A DNA stretch of 64,000 nt from Nocardioides agariphilus (GTDB lineage: Bacteria; Actinomycetota; Actinomycetes; Propionibacteriales; Nocardioidaceae): contig NZ_JADKPO010000004.1 in NCBI RefSeq assembly GCF_015352445.1, positions 62,001 through 126,000 on the forward strand, given 5' to 3'. Below, piece after piece: positions 16,849 through 30,957 of the stretch (position 1 is its first letter; every line of letters starts with the position of its first letter). Made by a program: the position numbers and the translations under genes. The notes beneath the pieces are model-generated. The model saw only the letters and a program-made list of their open reading frames with translations, had not been told where the DNA came from and did not search any database.

Positions 16849-16905
16849 TGGCGGCGGTCCGCCGGTGAGCCCGGGTGATTCCGCCCGGGGCCAGGTGTCG
16901 GTGGT

Positions 16906-21510
<4,605 letters not shown>

Positions 21511-21516
21511 GCCTGC

Positions 21517-22320
21517 ATGCCCGAGGGGGACGCGGTCTGGCGGACCGCCCGCAACCTGCACCGAGCCCTGTCGGGCCGGGTGCTGACCCGCACCGACTTC
21601 CGGGTTCCGGCGATCGCCACCACCGACCTCTCCGGTGCCACGGTCACCGAGACCGTCTCGAGAGGCAAGCACCTGCTCACCCGCATCGACGCCGCCGAGG
21701 TCGATGGCCGAGCGTGGACACTGCACACCCACCTGAAGATGGAGGGCTCCTGGCGCATCTACGACCGCGGCCAGCGTTGGAGCAAGCCCGGCCACCGGGC
21801 GCGGGTGGTCCTCGACGTCGCCGAGAGGACGGCCGTCGGCTTCCAGCTGGGCGTCGTCGAGCTGGTCTTGCGAGAACACGAGCACCAGGTCGTCGGTCAT
21901 CTCGGTCCTGACCTGCTGGGTTCCGACTGGGACGAGCAGGAGGCGGTCCGGCGTCTCACCTCCGACCCGGACCGGCCGCTGGGCGAAGCCCTGCTCGACC
22001 AGCGCAACCTCGCCGGCATCGGGACCATCTACCGCACCGAGCTGTGCTTCCTCACCGGCTACGACCCCCGTTCACCGGTCGGCGTGGTTGCCGACCCGCT
22101 GCGGATGGTCCGGTTGGCCCACCAGTTGCTCACCCAGAACAGGCTCCTCCCCCAGATCGCCACGACGGGCGACAAGCGCAGGGGCAAGAGCCTGTGGGTC
22201 TACGGCAAGCCAGGCGAGCGCTGCCTCAGATGCGGGTCACCGATCGCCTACGCAGAGCTGGGTGACGAGGGCCGCAAGCGTGCGGCCTACTGGTGTCCTT
22301 CGTGCCAGCCGCCGAGGTGA
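21517..22320 (+). CDS. Fpg/Nei family DNA glycosylase (Nei2-like)
   Basis: Removes oxidised bases from DNA and cuts the strand at the abasic site. The 267-residue protein starts MPEGDAVWR, with the catalytic Pro2 and Glu3 after methionine removal. SRGKHLL near residue 50 gives the conserved lysine. The H2TH helices are in LLDQRNLAGIGTIYRTELCF near residue 160, and the zinc finger is CLRCGS...CPSC at the C-terminus. It is coupled to lhr, 6 bases upstream, so the two probably act in the same repair route. The Nei2 rather than Fpg assignment rests on the MPEGD start and is moderately sure. Confidence 0.92.
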   Translation: MPEGDAVWRTARNLHRALSGRVLTRTDFRVPAIATTDLSGATVTETVSRGKHLLTRIDAAEVDGRAWTLHTHLKMEGSWRIYDRGQRWSKPGHRARVVLDVAERTAVGFQLGVVELVLREHEHQVVGHLGPDLLGSDWDEQEAVRRLTSDPDRPLGEALLDQRNLAGIGTIYRTELCFLTGYDPRSPVGVVADPLRMVRLAHQLLTQNRLLPQIATTGDKRRGKSLWVYGKPGERCLRCGSPIAYAELGDEGRKRAAYWCPSCQPPR

Positions 22321-22327
22321 GCCAGGC

Positions 22328-22639
22328 TCACGCGGCCGAAGCCACGACTTCACCGGCGCGGCCACGTGCGCGGATGGGCTCGAGGGAGGTCAGCGCCGCG
22401 GCGGCTTCCTCGATGGCGACGGCGTCGGAGACCTCGCGAAGAACGTCGGACAACGGCACCTCGAGAGCGTCGCACAGGGAGTAGAGGAGCTCGGAGGAGG
22501 CTTCCTTCTGGCCGCGCTCGATCTCGGAGATGTAGCCCAGGCTGACCCGGGCACCTGCCGAGACCTCACGCAGGGTGAGACCGCGCTGGGTGCGCTTGTC
22601 GCGCAGCACGTCGCCGAGCAATCGACGGAACAGCACCAT
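22328..22639 (-). CDS. ClgR-like XRE family regulator
   Basis: A 103-residue helix-turn-helix protein. [42 protein letters not shown] (residues 10-50) is nearly the consensus of ClgR, the actinobacterial activator of clp protease and other stress genes. The C-terminal Ala-Ala ending (VVASAA) resembles the degradation tag that makes ClgR a Clp substrate. The start is fixed by the AGGAGGG upstream. It follows cinA on the same strand after 52 bases, the order usual in actinobacteria. Confidence 0.9.
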   Translation of the reverse strand: MVLFRRLLGDVLRDKRTQRGLTLREVSAGARVSLGYISEIERGQKEASSELLYSLCDALEVPLSDVLREVSDAVAIEEAAAALTSLEPIRARGRAGEVVASAA

Positions 22640-22691
22640 GCGCTCACCCTCCTGTCGTGCACGCCGCTTCGAGCGGACCGTGGGCCCAACG

Positions 22692-23225
22692 CTACCGGAG
22701 GGCTGGTTCTTCCCCCGGCAATTCCCCCTGCACGGTGCGGACCAGGCAGTCGAGGGCCTCCAGGCAGGTCCGGTCCTGGATGGCCGCACGATCCCCCACC
22801 AGCTCCAGCGCGACCGCCGCCGTCGACCCGTCGGGACCGGCCAGCCCGACGTACACCGTGCCCACCGGCTTCCCCTCCTGGGAGTCCGGACCGGCAACGC
22901 CTGTGGTGCTCAGCCCGTAGGTCGCTCCCATCAGTGCCCGGACGGCCCTGGCCATCTCGCTCGCACACTCTGGCGAGACCACCCCGTAGCGCTCGACAAC
23001 CGCGACCGGCACGCCGAGTACCTCGACCTTCACGTCGGTGGCGTAGGCCACCACCCCGCCCCGGAAGACGTCCGAAGCGCCGGGCACCGCCGTGACCAGC
23101 GAGGCCAGGCGCCCACCGGTCAAGGACTCTGCCGTGGCGAGCGTCGCTCCCCTCGCGCGCAGTACTTCGAGAGTCCGCGCGGCGGGAAGGTCACCCGTAC
23201 GGGCGGAGCGGGAGGCGAGGCGCAC
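22692..23225 (-). CDS. CinA C-terminal domain protein (NMN deamidase-like)
   Basis: A 177-residue stand-alone CinA C-terminal domain. Such domains hydrolyse nicotinamide mononucleotide to the acid in pyridine nucleotide recycling. [34 protein letters not shown] is the family core, and [22 protein letters not shown] the second conserved block. The N-terminal molybdopterin-binding half of full-length CinA is absent, as often in actinobacteria. I place the start at GTG 23225 with GAGGAA upstream. That leaves only 18 bases to the divergent GH15 start, so the two genes' leaders overlap. Confidence 0.88.
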   Translation of the reverse strand: MRLASRSARTGDLPAARTLEVLRARGATLATAESLTGGRLASLVTAVPGASDVFRGGVVAYATDVKVEVLGVPVAVVERYGVVSPECASEMARAVRALMGATYGLSTTGVAGPDSQEGKPVGTVYVGLAGPDGSTAAVALELVGDRAAIQDRTCLEALDCLVRTVQGELPGEEPALR

Positions 23226-23243
23226 GAGGCTACTGTTCCTCAC

Positions 23244-25022
23244 ATGGCGCTGCCGATCGAGGACTACGCCCTCATCGGTGACCGTCACACCGCCGCGCTG
23301 GTCGCGAAGAACGGCTCCATCGACTGGCTGTGCCTGCCGCGCTTCGACTCGCCGGCGTGCTTCGCCGGGCTGCTGGGAGACGACAGTCATGGCCACTGGC
23401 AGCTGTGCCCGACCGCCGACTACGAGGTGAGCCGGCGCTACGTCGACGACTCGGTGGCCCTGGAGACCACGTTCACCACCGACGACGGCTCGGTGACGTT
23501 GCTCGACGTGATGCCGACCGGCGACAAGCGGTCGGACGTGGTGCGCGTGGTCACGGGTATCCGCGGAAAGGTACGACTGCGGCACGAGTGGGTGGTGCGC
23601 ATGGACTACGGCCGGATCATCCCGTGGGTCCGGCGCCGTGACCTGCGTGGTGAGGAGACGATCACGGCCGTCGCCGGGCCGGACAAGCTGATCTTGCGAG
23701 GCAGCCGGTTGCCCGTCGGCGACAAGCGCCGCCATCTGGACGAGTTCGACGTCGAGGCGGGGCAGACCCTGACGTTCTCCATGACCTGGGTCCCGTCCTA
23801 CGAGCGCACCCCTGCCGGCGCAGACCCCCCGATCATGGAGACCATCGCCGACGAGCGTGAGTGGGCCTCACGCTGCCATGAGGACGTGCCGCACGTCGCC
23901 GCCGTACGCCGCTCGCTGCTCACCTTGCGCCTGATGACCCACGAGCAGACCGGAGGCATCGTGGCCTCGCCGACCACCTCGTTGCCGGAGGACTTCGGTG
24001 GCGAGCGCAACTGGGACTACCGCTACTGCTGGCTGCGCGACGCAGCCCTGACCATCGAGTCGCTCATCGACGCGGGCTACACCGACGAGGCGCGGTTCTG
24101 GCGGCTCTGGCTGCTGCGTGCCGTCGCCGGCGATCCGGACGACCTCCAGATCATGTACGCCGTCGACGGCGCCCGACACCTGCCCGAGCACACGCTCGAC
24201 CACCTGCCCGGGTACGCCGGATCTCGCCCGGTGCGCATCGGAAACGCGGCTGTGGAGCAGAAGCAGGCCGACGTCCTGGGCGAGGTGATGATCGCTCTCG
24301 CGGCCGCGCGCGGAGCGGGCCTCGAGGACGACCCGTACGCCTGGGACCTCCAGCGGTCGCTGGTCAACCGACTGGTCGACACCTGGGAGGAGCCCGACCA
24401 CGGGATCTGGGAGATCCGCGGGCCGCAACGCCGGTTCACCCACTCGCGGGTGATGGTCTGGGCGGCGTTCGACCGCGCGGTGCGGGCCGTCGAGGAGGAC
24501 GGGCTCGAAGGTCCGGTGGACCGTTGGCGCGCGGCCCGAGACCGGGTGCGCGAGGAGGTCATGACGCGTGGTTTCAACACCGAGCGGAACACCTTCACCC
24601 AGCACGACGAGACCGACCAGGTCGATGCCTCGCTGCTGGTGCTCCCCCTGACCGGTTTCATCGCCGGGGACGATCCGCAGATGCTCGGAACGATCGAGGC
24701 CATCGAGCAGGACCTGATGCGTGACGGTCTGCTCATGAGGTACCGCACCGAGACCGACGTCGACGGGCTCTCTGGTGGCGAGCACCCGTTCCTCGCGTGC
24801 TCGTTCTGGCTCGTGTCCGCCTACGCCGCCGCCGGCCGTCTCGACGACGCGCATGCCCTCTTCGACCGGTTGGTCGGACTGGTCAACGACGTCGGCCTGC
24901 TGTCGGAGGAGTACGACCCGGTGAACCGACGGATGGTCGGCAACTTCCCGCAGGCCTTCAGTCACCTGACCCTCGTGCAGGCGGCGTTCCGGCTGCGTAC
25001 GGCGGCCCGCGCGGTGCGCTGA
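23244..25022 (+). CDS. Glycoside hydrolase family 15 protein
   Basis: A 592-residue GH15 enzyme of the bacterial glucoamylase/trehalase type. IEDYALIGDRHTAALVAKNGSIDWLCLPRFDSPACFA is the characteristic N-terminal domain start. The catalytic barrel begins near residue 250 with GERNWDYRYCWLRDAALTIESL, and EKYD-like WEEPDHGIWEIRG near residue 380 holds a conserved acid region. Related actinobacterial proteins hydrolyse trehalose, but the substrate cannot be fixed here. No signal peptide, so cytoplasmic. The ATG fits the family start; the upstream frame is antisense to cinA. A hairpin terminator follows. Confidence 0.9.
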   Translation: MALPIEDYALIGDRHTAALVAKNGSIDWLCLPRFDSPACFAGLLGDDSHGHWQLCPTADYEVSRRYVDDSVALETTFTTDDGSVTLLDVMPTGDKRSDVVRVVTGIRGKVRLRHEWVVRMDYGRIIPWVRRRDLRGEETITAVAGPDKLILRGSRLPVGDKRRHLDEFDVEAGQTLTFSMTWVPSYERTPAGADPPIMETIADEREWASRCHEDVPHVAAVRRSLLTLRLMTHEQTGGIVASPTTSLPEDFGGERNWDYRYCWLRDAALTIESLIDAGYTDEARFWRLWLLRAVAGDPDDLQIMYAVDGARHLPEHTLDHLPGYAGSRPVRIGNAAVEQKQADVLGEVMIALAAARGAGLEDDPYAWDLQRSLVNRLVDTWEEPDHGIWEIRGPQRRFTHSRVMVWAAFDRAVRAVEEDGLEGPVDRWRAARDRVREEVMTRGFNTERNTFTQHDETDQVDASLLVLPLTGFIAGDDPQMLGTIEAIEQDLMRDGLLMRYRTETDVDGLSGGEHPFLACSFWLVSAYAAAGRLDDAHALFDRLVGLVNDVGLLSEEYDPVNRRMVGNFPQAFSHLTLVQAAFRLRTAARAVR

Positions 25023-25030
25023 ACGGCCGA

Positions 25031-25060
25031 CGGCCCGCCCCGCGGGTGCGGGACGGGCCG
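25031..25060. terminator. Two-way hairpin terminator
   Basis: CGGCCCGCCCCGC and GCGGGACGGGCCG pair over 13 positions with one mismatch around a 4-base loop. It lies between the convergent GH15 and 5'-nucleotidase genes. No T-run follows on either strand, as is usual in high-GC actinobacteria. Confidence 0.75.
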
Positions 25061-25083
25061 TGGGCGTCGAGCTCGGGGCTAGG

Positions 25084-27648
25084 TCACCTCACCAGGTTGA
25101 TCCGCACGATGGTGCGAGCCGTGGTGAGCAGCGGGCTGCCGAGGTACTTCACCTTGACCCGGTAGGTACCGAGCTTGCCGAGGTGCGGGAAGTCGATGAC
25201 GACCTTGCCGCCGCTCAGCCGTGCGGTGATCGACTGGGCGGTGCCCATGACCGTCAGCCGGACCCTGCCCCTGACCGGGATCCCGTCGGGAGCCACGACG
25301 CGCACCCGGACCTTGGCACCCTCGGACCGGTCGATCGTGCTGGGCACGTTGACCTTCACCTTGGGCGTGGCCTTGAGCACCCGGAAGGTCACCGTGCCCG
25401 TGGACGGGGCGAAGAAGCCGGTGCCGAGGTACTCGAGCCGCAGCGTGTTGACGCCCGGCTTGAACCGCTTGGCCGGGAGCACGAGCGTGCCGCGACCCGC
25501 GGTCAGGCTGGCAGTGCCGACAAGCACGTCGTTGGCGTCGAACACCTGGACGTCGCCGTCTGCGGTGTCGCGGCTGACGGCGATCTTGAGCAGCCCCTCC
25601 TTGCCGTACGTGTACTGGTCGACCGCTCCGGCCACCGTGGTCGGCGCCTTGGGCGAGACCTCGACCGGCACCTCGAAGCTGGTGCCCGTGTTGTTGCCCT
25701 CGACGACCAGTGTCGACGTACCTTCCGGCGTCAGCGCCGGCAGGACCACGTCGACCGAGGCAGTGCCCGACTCGTCGTTGGTGTTCTTGGCGGTCCCGTT
25801 GAGGACGACGGGCGTCGTCCGCACCGTCTCCACCGGGAAGGTGCCGAGCGTGGTGCCACCCAGCCTCACGGTGACGTTGTCGTCCGTCACTGCTCCGACC
25901 TCGGTCATCGACAGCGAGGTGAGGTCGAACTGGACGTGTGCGCTGCCGGCTCGGTAGGTCGCCGGGGCGTCGTCTGGGAAGTCGACGCCGATGGCCTGCT
26001 GCCTGTAGCTGATCGGCAGCGGAGCATCTCCCTCGGCAGTGTTGGCGAACTCGTCCATGTAGTCGACCATCGCCTGCAGGTCGACCATGCCGGTGTCCTT
26101 CTTGTTCGTGCCACCGGCGAAGGCGCTGAAGTTGTCGCCGCCGGCCGAGAGGAACGAGTTCACCGTCACGGAGTACGTCGCGGCCAGGTCGATCGGCGTG
26201 CCGTTGAGCCACATGCGGTCGACGGTCAGGGTGTCGGGGTCGTAGGTGTACTCGAAACCCTTCGACACCCCCAGCCTCAAGAAGCTGCGCGACGCGGCGT
26301 CGGGCTGCACCTGCTGGTTGAGCGCCGCCTTGATCTGGGCGCCGGTCAGGTCCATGTTCACCAGGGTGTTGGCGAACGGCTGGACGTTGGCCGCCTGTGC
26401 GTAGGTGATCCCCTTCGGGAACGGGCCGGCGTCGCCGACCATGTCCGTGCGGAGGCCACCGGGGTTCATGAAGGCGATCTGCGCAGCCCCACGCTCCGGG
26501 GTCGACGTCGCCCAGCGCTGGACCTCGGCAACCAGGTTGCCGAGGGTGGACTCGCCACCACGGTTCTCCGCGTCGGTGGCGAAGGTCGCTCGCGCGAACG
26601 GCGCGGCGATCTCCCCGAGCTTGACCGAGCCGAGCGTGGCAGCCGCGTCGTGGGCAGCGGTGACGATGGCCGCGGTGGCGGTGTCCTCCGGGTAGTTGAA
26701 CGGGCCGGCGTTGGCCGCCTTGAGCTGCAGGATCGACTGCGTGGTGCCGAGCAGCTCGCCCGTGTCAGCGTCGACCGTGAAGACCAGCTTGTCCAGGTAC
26801 GTGCCGTACTGACCCGCCGAGACCACCGGCCGTCCGTCGATGTTGCAGTCGTAGCGCTGGTGGGTGTGGCCGGAGATGATCGCGTTCACGTTGCTGTTGA
26901 CACCGGCCACGATGGCACCGAACGGTGTCGTTGGCAGCGCGACGTCGTCGCACGTCTGGCCGCCCTCGTGCACGAGCAGCACGATCACGTCGGCACCGGC
27001 TGCCTTCAGGTCATCGGCCTCCTGGTTGACGGCGGCGACGATCGGTGTGATGTCGAGCATGGCGATGCCGTCGGGCGACACCAGCGAGGGCAGCTCCTCG
27101 GTGACCGCGCCGATGAACCCGACGTCCACGCCAGCGACGGTCTTGACCCAGGAGGGCGCCAGCGCGTCGGAGCCGTCGGACGCCATCTTGACGTTGGCGC
27201 CGAGGTACTGCCAGTTGGCACCACCCTGCGGATTGGTGGTCGCGTCGTACGGCTTCATCACCCGGTTGACCAGGTCGTCGTAGCCCTTGTCGAACTCGTG
27301 GTTGCCCACCGAGGAGACGTCGAGGCCGGCCTCGTTCATCGCGTCGATGGTGGGCTTGTCCTTGTCGATGAACGAGTCGAACAGCGTCGCCCCGATGATG
27401 TCGCCGGCGGCGGCGAAGATGGTGTTGGGGTTCTCGGTGCGCAGCTGCTTGACGGCGCCCGCCACGACCGCCGCACCGGGCACGAGCGAGCCGGTCTCGT
27501 TCTGGAGGCGGCCGTGGAAGTCGTTGGACCCGATGATCTGGATGTCGACAGGAGAGGCCGCGTGGGCAGACGGTGCCAGCACGGCCAGGCCGGCGAACGC
27601 CAGCGCGGCACTGGTCAAGGCGGCGATACGCCGCGGGTTGGTGGACAT
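25084..27648 (-). CDS. Secreted 5'-nucleotidase / metallophosphoesterase with Ig-like C-terminus
   Basis: An 854-residue exported enzyme that removes phosphate from nucleotides outside the cell. Residues 1-30 are a signal peptide ending APSAHA/AS. The metallophosphoesterase domain follows with SNDFHGRL, GDIIGATLF, VGNHEFDKG and ISGHTHQ metal-binding blocks (residues about 35-260). The 5'-nucleotidase C-terminal domain (about 320-520) has the substrate motif AGGDNFSAF. The last 330 residues are beta-rich and look like two or three Ig-like repeats, with no sortase motif or anchor visible. The start is the ATG at 27648; the frame extends 15 residues upstream without signal-peptide character. Confidence 0.93.
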   Translation of the reverse strand: MSTNPRRIAALTSAALAFAGLAVLAPSAHAASPVDIQIIGSNDFHGRLQNETGSLVPGAAVVAGAVKQLRTENPNTIFAAAGDIIGATLFDSFIDKDKPTIDAMNEAGLDVSSVGNHEFDKGYDDLVNRVMKPYDATTNPQGGANWQYLGANVKMASDGSDALAPSWVKTVAGVDVGFIGAVTEELPSLVSPDGIAMLDITPIVAAVNQEADDLKAAGADVIVLLVHEGGQTCDDVALPTTPFGAIVAGVNSNVNAIISGHTHQRYDCNIDGRPVVSAGQYGTYLDKLVFTVDADTGELLGTTQSILQLKAANAGPFNYPEDTATAAIVTAAHDAAATLGSVKLGEIAAPFARATFATDAENRGGESTLGNLVAEVQRWATSTPERGAAQIAFMNPGGLRTDMVGDAGPFPKGITYAQAANVQPFANTLVNMDLTGAQIKAALNQQVQPDAASRSFLRLGVSKGFEYTYDPDTLTVDRMWLNGTPIDLAATYSVTVNSFLSAGGDNFSAFAGGTNKKDTGMVDLQAMVDYMDEFANTAEGDAPLPISYRQQAIGVDFPDDAPATYRAGSAHVQFDLTSLSMTEVGAVTDDNVTVRLGGTTLGTFPVETVRTTPVVLNGTAKNTNDESGTASVDVVLPALTPEGTSTLVVEGNNTGTSFEVPVEVSPKAPTTVAGAVDQYTYGKEGLLKIAVSRDTADGDVQVFDANDVLVGTASLTAGRGTLVLPAKRFKPGVNTLRLEYLGTGFFAPSTGTVTFRVLKATPKVKVNVPSTIDRSEGAKVRVRVVAPDGIPVRGRVRLTVMGTAQSITARLSGGKVVIDFPHLGKLGTYRVKVKYLGSPLLTTARTIVRINLVR

Positions 27649-27776
27649 GCGGTTCCTTACGGTCGAGAGGGCAGGAAGCTCCCCCGAAAGCAAGCCCCCC
27701 TCACCCCGGACAAGGGTGATGTCGCGTCACCCTAACCCCGCAGGTCCACCCGTCGACCCACCCAACAGGTAACGAA

Positions 27777-28388
27777 TCAGCGCCCCGCTGATTGGCGAAT
27801 GTTGCCTCGTTGGCGCCACACGTCGCGGAAGAACTCATAGCCGGACCACAGGGTCATCGCCACCGCACCGGCGAGCATCACCTGGGCGAGGTAGAAGAGG
27901 ATCTCGCCGAGGGTCTCCCACGGCTCGCCGCTGACCTGGCGCAGCGGGAGGCACAGCGTCGACAGCGCGATCGCCTGCAGCACCGTCTTGACCTTGCCCG
28001 ACTGGGCGGCGGCGACCACGACCTGCCTGAGGATCGACAGGCGCAGCAAGGTGACACTCCACTCGCGCAGCAGCACGACGATGGTCACCCACCACCAGAT
28101 GTCGCCGACGACCGAGAGACCGATGAAGGCCATGCCCGTGATCGCCTTGTCGGCGATCGGGTCGGCGATCTTGCCGAAGTTGGTGACCAGGTTGCGCTTG
28201 CGCGCGATGTCGCCGTCGATCTTGTCGGTGATCATCGCCCCGACGAACAGCGCGAAGGCGACCGCTCGCCACAAGACCGAGTCACCGCCGTCGTGGAGCA
28301 GCGTCCACCCGAAGAAGGGCACCATCACGATGCGCAGTGCCGTCAGCACGTTGGGCAGGTTCCAGTTGCTGGCCTCGGGGTTGGTCAT
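27777..28388 (-). CDS. pgsA: CDP-diacylglycerol-glycerol-3-phosphate 3-phosphatidyltransferase
   Basis: Makes phosphatidylglycerol phosphate in the membrane. The 203-residue protein has several membrane helices and the CDP-alcohol phosphotransferase signature [12 protein letters not shown]...[11 protein letters not shown] near residues 55-85 (consensus D-G-x2-A-R-x8-G-x3-D-x3-D). Its ATG overlaps the rimO stop (ATGA), and the rimO-pgsA order is conserved in actinobacteria. The C-terminal Arg-rich tail is cytoplasmic. A phosphatidylinositol phosphate synthase role is less likely given the position next to rimO. Confidence 0.93.
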   Translation of the reverse strand: MTNPEASNWNLPNVLTALRIVMVPFFGWTLLHDGGDSVLWRAVAFALFVGAMITDKIDGDIARKRNLVTNFGKIADPIADKAITGMAFIGLSVVGDIWWWVTIVVLLREWSVTLLRLSILRQVVVAAAQSGKVKTVLQAIALSTLCLPLRQVSGEPWETLGEILFYLAQVMLAGAVAMTLWSGYEFFRDVWRQRGNIRQSAGR

Positions 28389-29779
28389 CGCGCCACCTCA
28401 GCCACCAGGTCGACACCCTCGCTCGCCGTCACTGTCGCCGTGACCAGGTCGCCCACCACGACCGGACGGTCCACCAGCAGCGTCGTCGTACCGTCGACCT
28501 CGGGGCCCTGGTGGGCCGCCCGGCCGACGATCTCGGTGCCGTCGACCGATTCGACCAGCACCTCGACGGTCTCGCCGATCCGCTCCTCGGCACGTTGGGC
28601 GGTGAGCTCCTCGACCAGCGCCGTGACGTGGGAGACCCTGGCGCGCACCTCGTCGTCGTCGAGCTTGTCGTCGAAGCGCGCGGCCTCGGTGCCGTCCTCG
28701 TCGGAGTAGCCGAACACCCCGGTCACGTCCATGCGCGCCGCGACGAGGAAGTCGCAGAGCACCTCGAGGTCGGCCTCGGTCTCACCGGGGAAGCCGACGA
28801 TGACGTTGGAGCGCACCCCCGCCTCGGGGTTGAGAGTGCGCACGCGGTCGAGCAGCCCCAGGAAGCTCATCGAGTCTCCGAAGCGACGCATCCGGCGCAG
28901 TACCGGCCCACTGGCGTGCTGGAAGGACAGGTCGAAGTACGGCGTGACCCCAGGCGTCTTGGCGAGTACGTCGACCAGTCCGGGCCGCGTCTCGGCCGGC
29001 TGCAGGTAGGACACCCGCACCCGCGCGACGCCCTCGACGGCGGCGAGCTCGGGCAGCAGCGACTCGAGGAGGCGCAGGTCGCCGAGGTCCTTGCCGTAGG
29101 ACGTGGAGTTCTCGCTGACCAGGAACAGCTCGCGAGCCCCCTGGCCGGCCAGCCAGCGCGCCTCGTCGAGCACCTCGGTCGGGCGACGGCTGACGAAGGA
29201 GCCGCGGAAGCTGGGGATGGCGCAGAACGAGCAGCGGCGGTCGCAGCCGCTCGCCAGCTTGAGGCTGGCGGTGGGTCCCCGGTCGAGCCGGACACGCAGG
29301 CTGGCCGGCGCGTGCCCCGGGACGCTGAGCGCCGAGGTCTGGATCGTCGCGGAGCGTTCGACAGGCGTGATCGGTAGCAGCTGCCGGCGGTCGCGAGGCG
29401 TGTGCGGCTGGTGCTGCTCGCCGGCCAGGATCCCCCGGAGCCGAGCGGCGATGTCGGGGTAGTCGTCGAAGCCGAGGACCGCGTCTGTCTCGGGAAGGCT
29501 GGCAGCCAGGTCAGCGCCGTAGCGCTCGGCCAGGCAGCCCACGGCCACGACCTTCTGCGTGCGGCCGTTGGCCTTGAGATCGGCCGCCTCGAGCAGCATG
29601 TCGACGGAGTCCTTCTTGGCCTGCTCCACGAACCCGCACGTGTTGACCACGACCGTGTCCGCCGCCTCCGGGTCCTCGACCAGCGTGAAGCCACCCGCCG
29701 CAAGTCGCCAGGCCAGCTCCTCGGAGTCGACCTCGTTGCGGGCACAACCCAAGGTCACCAGCGCGACGGATGTGGACAT
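28385..29779 (-). CDS. rimO: Ribosomal protein S12 methylthiotransferase RimO
   Basis: Radical SAM enzyme that adds a methylthio group to an aspartate of ribosomal protein S12. The 464-residue protein has the UPF0004 domain ([17 protein letters not shown] at the start, [12 protein letters not shown] near residue 45), the radical SAM cluster motif [11 protein letters not shown] near residue 170, and a TRAM domain in the last 65 residues. The start at [11 protein letters not shown] is certain from the family; the frame runs 63 residues further upstream into the left inverted repeat and is not coding there. The DUF559 unit begins 33 bases upstream, so rimO may depend on its own or a read-in promoter. 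Confidence 0.96.
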   Translation of the reverse strand: MSTSVALVTLGCARNEVDSEELAWRLAAGGFTLVEDPEAADTVVVNTCGFVEQAKKDSVDMLLEAADLKANGRTQKVVAVGCLAERYGADLAASLPETDAVLGFDDYPDIAARLRGILAGEQHQPHTPRDRRQLLPITPVERSATIQTSALSVPGHAPASLRVRLDRGPTASLKLASGCDRRCSFCAIPSFRGSFVSRRPTEVLDEARWLAGQGARELFLVSENSTSYGKDLGDLRLLESLLPELAAVEGVARVRVSYLQPAETRPGLVDVLAKTPGVTPYFDLSFQHASGPVLRRMRRFGDSMSFLGLLDRVRTLNPEAGVRSNVIVGFPGETEADLEVLCDFLVAARMDVTGVFGYSDEDGTEAARFDDKLDDDEVRARVSHVTALVEELTAQRAEERIGETVEVLVESVDGTEIVGRAAHQGPEVDGTTTLLVDRPVVVGDLVTATVTASEGVDLVAEVAR

Positions 29780-29812
29780 AGGCCTCCGAGTATGCCGTCT
29801 GGCGGGGGCGGT

Positions 29813-29893
29813 CAGGGAATCACCGGCCGGCCGGGTAATCCGTGGGTTGTCGGCCAATGCTTGCCGTGCCAACCCAAAGATCCGGCCGACAAC
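29813..29893 (+). repeat. Left 81-bp inverted repeat of the DUF559 unit
   Basis: Begins CAGGGAATCACCGG and ends GGCCGACAAC. Its inner half can fold, pairing GTTGTCGGCC (29846-29855) with GGCCGACAAC (29884-29893). Its outer half is a decayed version of the perfect hairpin seen in the right copy. It starts 33 bases upstream of rimO and ends 10 bases past the DUF559 stop. Confidence 0.85.
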
Positions 29894-29903
29894 GTCACGC
29901 GAC

Positions 29904-30857
29904 CTATCTACGCTGGCTCGCCCGGAAGGCTGCCCGGACGGCTTCGGCGGTCCGTTCGCGGCGATCAAGGTCTGCCCAGACGAACCTGAGGCACCGCCAG
30001 TTCGTCACCTGACGAATCAGGTCTTCGCGGCGCTTCTCGCGGACCACGACGGCGGACGGCGCCTCACCCAGCTGGTTCGGACCACCGGAGTACTTCGTGA
30101 GGCCGTCGATCTCGACGAACGTGTCGAACTGCGGCCACGCGAAGTCGACCCGGCCGATAAGGCGGCCCGACGCATCCCTGATCTCCACCTGCGACTGCGG
30201 CGCGGGCAACCCCATGCACCAGCACAGGTAGCGAAATCGCGTCTCAGCCGGCGACTCGCACTTGGGATCGCTGAGCCTGACCGCCAGGTCCATCGCCAGC
30301 GAGTTGGGCCAGAAGTTCATCCGTCTCGCCATCTCGGCCAGATCGCTCTGAGAGAAGACCAGCCGATGGAGCATGTCGTCCATCGGGATCAGCGCCCGCT
30401 CGGTGTCGGTCACCGTGGTCAGCTCGAGGGCCGCCCTGACCGGTGAGGTGACCCTCAGACCACCCACGTCGGCGATGTCGGCATCGGCAAGGAGTCCGCG
30501 ATGTTGGCGAACCCCGGCTGCAGAGCGTCCGGATCGACCGTCGTCGCGGGTGAGATGGACCTCGGAGAGGTCGAGTCCCCAGGTCGCCGCACCGTGATGG
30601 AGCACTGCCGTCGTGTGTGAGAGCGCATGGCTGACACGACACGTGCGCGACACCATCCGAGAGCGGACGAGATGGTGTCCGACCTCGTCGAGCTGCCTCC
30701 ACAGATCGGTGTAGAAGTAGCCGCCCTGTCGGACCCTGACCCAGTGCTTGGACCTCAGCCTCGCGGCGATGGCGTTGTCGTCGTAGCCCAGCCCGAGAAT
30801 CTCGCGGCGCAGAAACCCGTCACCGCGCAGACAGCACTCCCACAGCACATCTTCCAC
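29904..30857 (-). CDS. DUF559 domain nuclease-like protein with AbiEi-like N-terminus
   Basis: A 317-residue protein. Residues about 5-55 ([35 protein letters not shown]) form the winged helix seen in AbiEi-type antitoxins and many DUF559 proteins. Residues about 198-312 form the DUF559 domain of the Vsr/PD-(D/E)XK nuclease group: [11 protein letters not shown] (E201, E205), GRVDFAW (D238), FVEIDG (E249, D251) and K255, then [21 protein letters not shown]. All the acidic positions expected for metal binding are present, so it is likely active. The start is GTG 30857, without a clear ribosome site. No partner toxin gene lies next to it. The target is unknown. Confidence 0.85.
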   Translation of the reverse strand: MEDVLWECCLRGDGFLRREILGLGYDDNAIAARLRSKHWVRVRQGGYFYTDLWRQLDEVGHHLVRSRMVSRTCRVSHALSHTTAVLHHGAATWGLDLSEVHLTRDDGRSGRSAAGVRQHRGLLADADIADVGGLRVTSPVRAALELTTVTDTERALIPMDDMLHRLVFSQSDLAEMARRMNFWPNSLAMDLAVRLSDPKCESPAETRFRYLCWCMGLPAPQSQVEIRDASGRLIGRVDFAWPQFDTFVEIDGLTKYSGGPNQLGEAPSAVVVREKRREDLIRQVTNWRCLRFVWADLDRRERTAEAVRAAFRASQRR

Positions 30858-30957
30858 GGCGACATCGTCGGTCAGACGGGCGACCGTTCGCTCGGACCGA
30901 GCCCCTACCTGCGGACAACTGGCTCGTGCGCGCAGACGTCGTTCTCAGCAGGGCAGA

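Noticed and set aside
16849-16905. Hairpin GCCCGGG...CCCGGGGC before lhr
   Set aside because: It is short and the surroundings are very GC-rich; such pairings are expected by chance here.
27701-27765. Possible riboswitch or PHO box before the 5'-nucleotidase
   Set aside because: Alternating TCACCC and GGGTGA words at 27701-27732 can form two alternative stems, and GTCCACC at 27744 is close to a PHO half-site. The words are short, the second half-site is poor, and the orientation is opposite to the gene.
29780-29968. 63-residue N-terminal extension of rimO
   Set aside because: It runs through the left inverted repeat, and RimO begins at [11 protein letters not shown] with a family match from that point on.
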